Shown here: in pieces, positions 62,653 through 64,000 of the stretch
Numbering within the stretch: position 1 is the stretch's first letter
Layout: every line of letters begins with the position of its first letter
DNA from: Parus major
Lineage: Eukaryota > Chordata > Aves > Passeriformes > Paridae
Length of the DNA: 64,000 bases
Direction: 5' to 3'
Assembly: GCF_001522545.3 (NCBI RefSeq)
Contig: NC_031781.1
Location: 10,793,487-10,857,486 of the forward strand
Position numbers and translations under genes: made by a program
Notes under the pieces: generated by a model
Database searches by the model: none
The model's input: the letters and a program-made list of their open reading frames with translations, nothing else
Told to the model about the DNA's origin: nothing

Positions 62653-64000
62653 GTAAGTGCTCTTTTACCCATTCTATAATCATTACTGTTAGAGATGTTA
62701 GGAATACTAAATAATGCTGTTCTTGAAGATATTCACCATTTCCTGGAAAAAACTTATTTTTCCATTGCATAAAAGAATTCATATTCAGCTAACTTTTGAA
62801 GGTCACTACCAATGTCTAAAATGCCTGTGAGTCAAGTAGGCATTACTGGAAGTGCATCAAGAAGCAGATACAAGCACAGATGGAGCCCCACTTCGGCTCT
62901 CAGAGGATGAACATCCCACTGATGTCATGAGTGCAGAAGGTCTCAGCTTTGTGATGGGTGGTGCTCTCCGCTGTGTGTCTGTGTTCCTACTCCAGTCCAG
63001 TTTATCCCAGTGCAGCAGGATGGATGTTAACATTACTGTGGTAGGGGTGTTGTGGATGCACAGCATTTTTGAAATGCCGCTCTCTTATGGAGGAGCTCTG
63101 TGTAGACACACAAGACTAAACTTAGGTACTCGCTCAGGAGCATTGCCACTAACAAAGATCCTGCATAGCTTGTGGGTTTGGTCCCATCACATGCTCTTCA
63201 GAATCATGTTTTCCTGTAAAGTATAACAGTTTCCTCACTCCTGAACATCCTGCTCCATTGCAAGTCTTGGTCAGTCAATTGGTGTGAAGCACAATACTAT
63301 TCCCTCTTGCATTCAGTAGTGTTTTTATACCTACTTTCATAAGTTTTGAAGCCATTTTGTTTGTCTAATTCTTAGCTTTCAATCTTTTTGCTTGAGACAG
63401 TGTTCAGATAAGTCTGACAGACAAGGAGGGGTCTCTAGTTTTATAAGTTCCCCACATTTCTTCTCAACTAGGTGGAAGGAAGTGACCCCATTAGTGCCCT
63501 TCCTAAGAAAAAGGCCACAGTGTGAACTCCTCTTTTATAAGTTCCCAGAGAAGTTGCGGGGAGAAATTTCAGGTGCCTGAGCTGCAGAGAGAGCATCATT
63601 TAGCAGTTTTAGCTTATTGTACACTGCAGAATCAACCAGGAGACAAAACTTTGTAGGAAGCCAGACCTCATGAGTTCCACTGTTGACTAAACCACTTACT
63701 TTACTGCAGTCTCTGCCTTGCTTTCTGGGGTTTTTTTATCAATGAGCCTCATTAAGAAGCTGGTGCCTTACCCTGGATTCCCACCACCTTTCCCCTGAAG
63801 AATAGCTTCCATACCTCTAAAGGATGCATTGACAAAAATGTTTGTTTCTCTATTCCCTCTGAGTGATGTGACTCAGTGAGGAGATTGTACAAGTTTTATA
63901 GTAAAGGTGGATGCAATAAATCTCCTGCAGCAGCAGGGTGGAAGTGAACATTCCCGCAGCACCTTTGGCAGCCCTGGTGTCTGCTCAGTGAAGGCTCCGG
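62653..64000 (+). other. SLC6A6 intron after coding exon 4 (runs off the window)
   Basis: Begins GTAAGT. No sequence encoding the TM5 region is present, so the intron continues past the window end. A 124-codon frame at 62852-63226 has no domain. Confidence 0.85.

Larger units (their letters stand above)
30228..64000 (+). other. SLC6A6: SLC6A6 transcribed span, 5' part (taurine transporter gene)
   Basis: Span of the taurine transporter gene inside this window. The four coding exons are seen directly and join in frame. The 5' limit is inferred from a CpG island with a TATA-like element at 30195 and could be several hundred bases off, because an assembly gap lies in the island. Inferred introns are about 23.8 kb (first), 591 bp (54305-54895), 1867 bp (55031-56897) and 5387 bp (57133-62519), and the fifth runs off the window. 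All four coding introns have GT-AG ends with strong donors (GTGAGT twice, GTAAGT twice). The known protein is about 620 residues, so roughly 40 percent is encoded here. In human the next gene upstream is LSM3, far away, which fits the gene-poor first 29 kb. Confidence 0.8.

Noticed and set aside
1..64000. Prokaryote-style or novel defence/mobile systems, CRISPR arrays, tRNA or rRNA genes
   Set aside because: None seen; the window is vertebrate nuclear DNA with one spliced gene, and no repeat-spacer arrays or tRNA cloverleaf sequences were recognised by eye.

Overview
This is a vertebrate nuclear window, most likely from a bird. The evidence is a recognisable CR1 LINE 3' end, very low repeat content, small introns, and coding exons nearly identical to vertebrate SLC6A6. 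The only protein-coding gene I can support is the 5' part of SLC6A6 (TauT, the Na+/Cl--dependent taurine transporter) on the + strand. Four coding exons lie at 54076-54304, 54896-55030, 56898-57132 and 62520-62652. They join in frame into the first 244 residues: the cytosolic N-terminus, TM1, TM2, TM3, the large glycosylated extracellular loop 2, and TM4. Reading frame, GT-AG junctions and split codons all agree. The rest of the transporter lies beyond 64000.

Layout: 1-29.3 kb looks like intergenic DNA upstream of the gene. It holds one solo LTR of an old endogenous retrovirus (3207-3544), fossils of ancient amniote repeats (L3/CR1-like and MIR-like), an (ATT)n microsatellite, a perfect 16-bp hairpin at 18906-18940, and a small CpG cluster near 23.3-23.5 kb. 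From 29.3 to 30.9 kb there is a strong CpG island, interrupted by a 205-base assembly gap (29856-30060). It contains GC boxes, a TATA-like element and a plausible splice donor, and is almost certainly the SLC6A6 promoter with its non-coding first exon. From there to 54064 is a ~24 kb first intron. It holds a secondary CpG cluster (32.26-32.40 kb), a candidate 36-nt 5'UTR exon with strong splice sites (34717-34752), a CR1 fragment (42385-42570), an AP-1/E-box block (42995-43060), and a CpG-rich, coding-like but broken + strand block (50.27-51.80 kb) that I cannot name. From 54 to 64 kb are the four coding exons and their introns.

How it works together: transcription would start in the CpG island, skip a large intron and join the coding exon only 11 nt before the ATG. 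Nearly all of the 5'UTR must therefore come from distant exon(s). The many short open reading frames elsewhere have no recognisable domains, codon signal or splice context, and I left them out. I found no tRNA, rRNA, CRISPR, insertion sequence or other prokaryote-type element.
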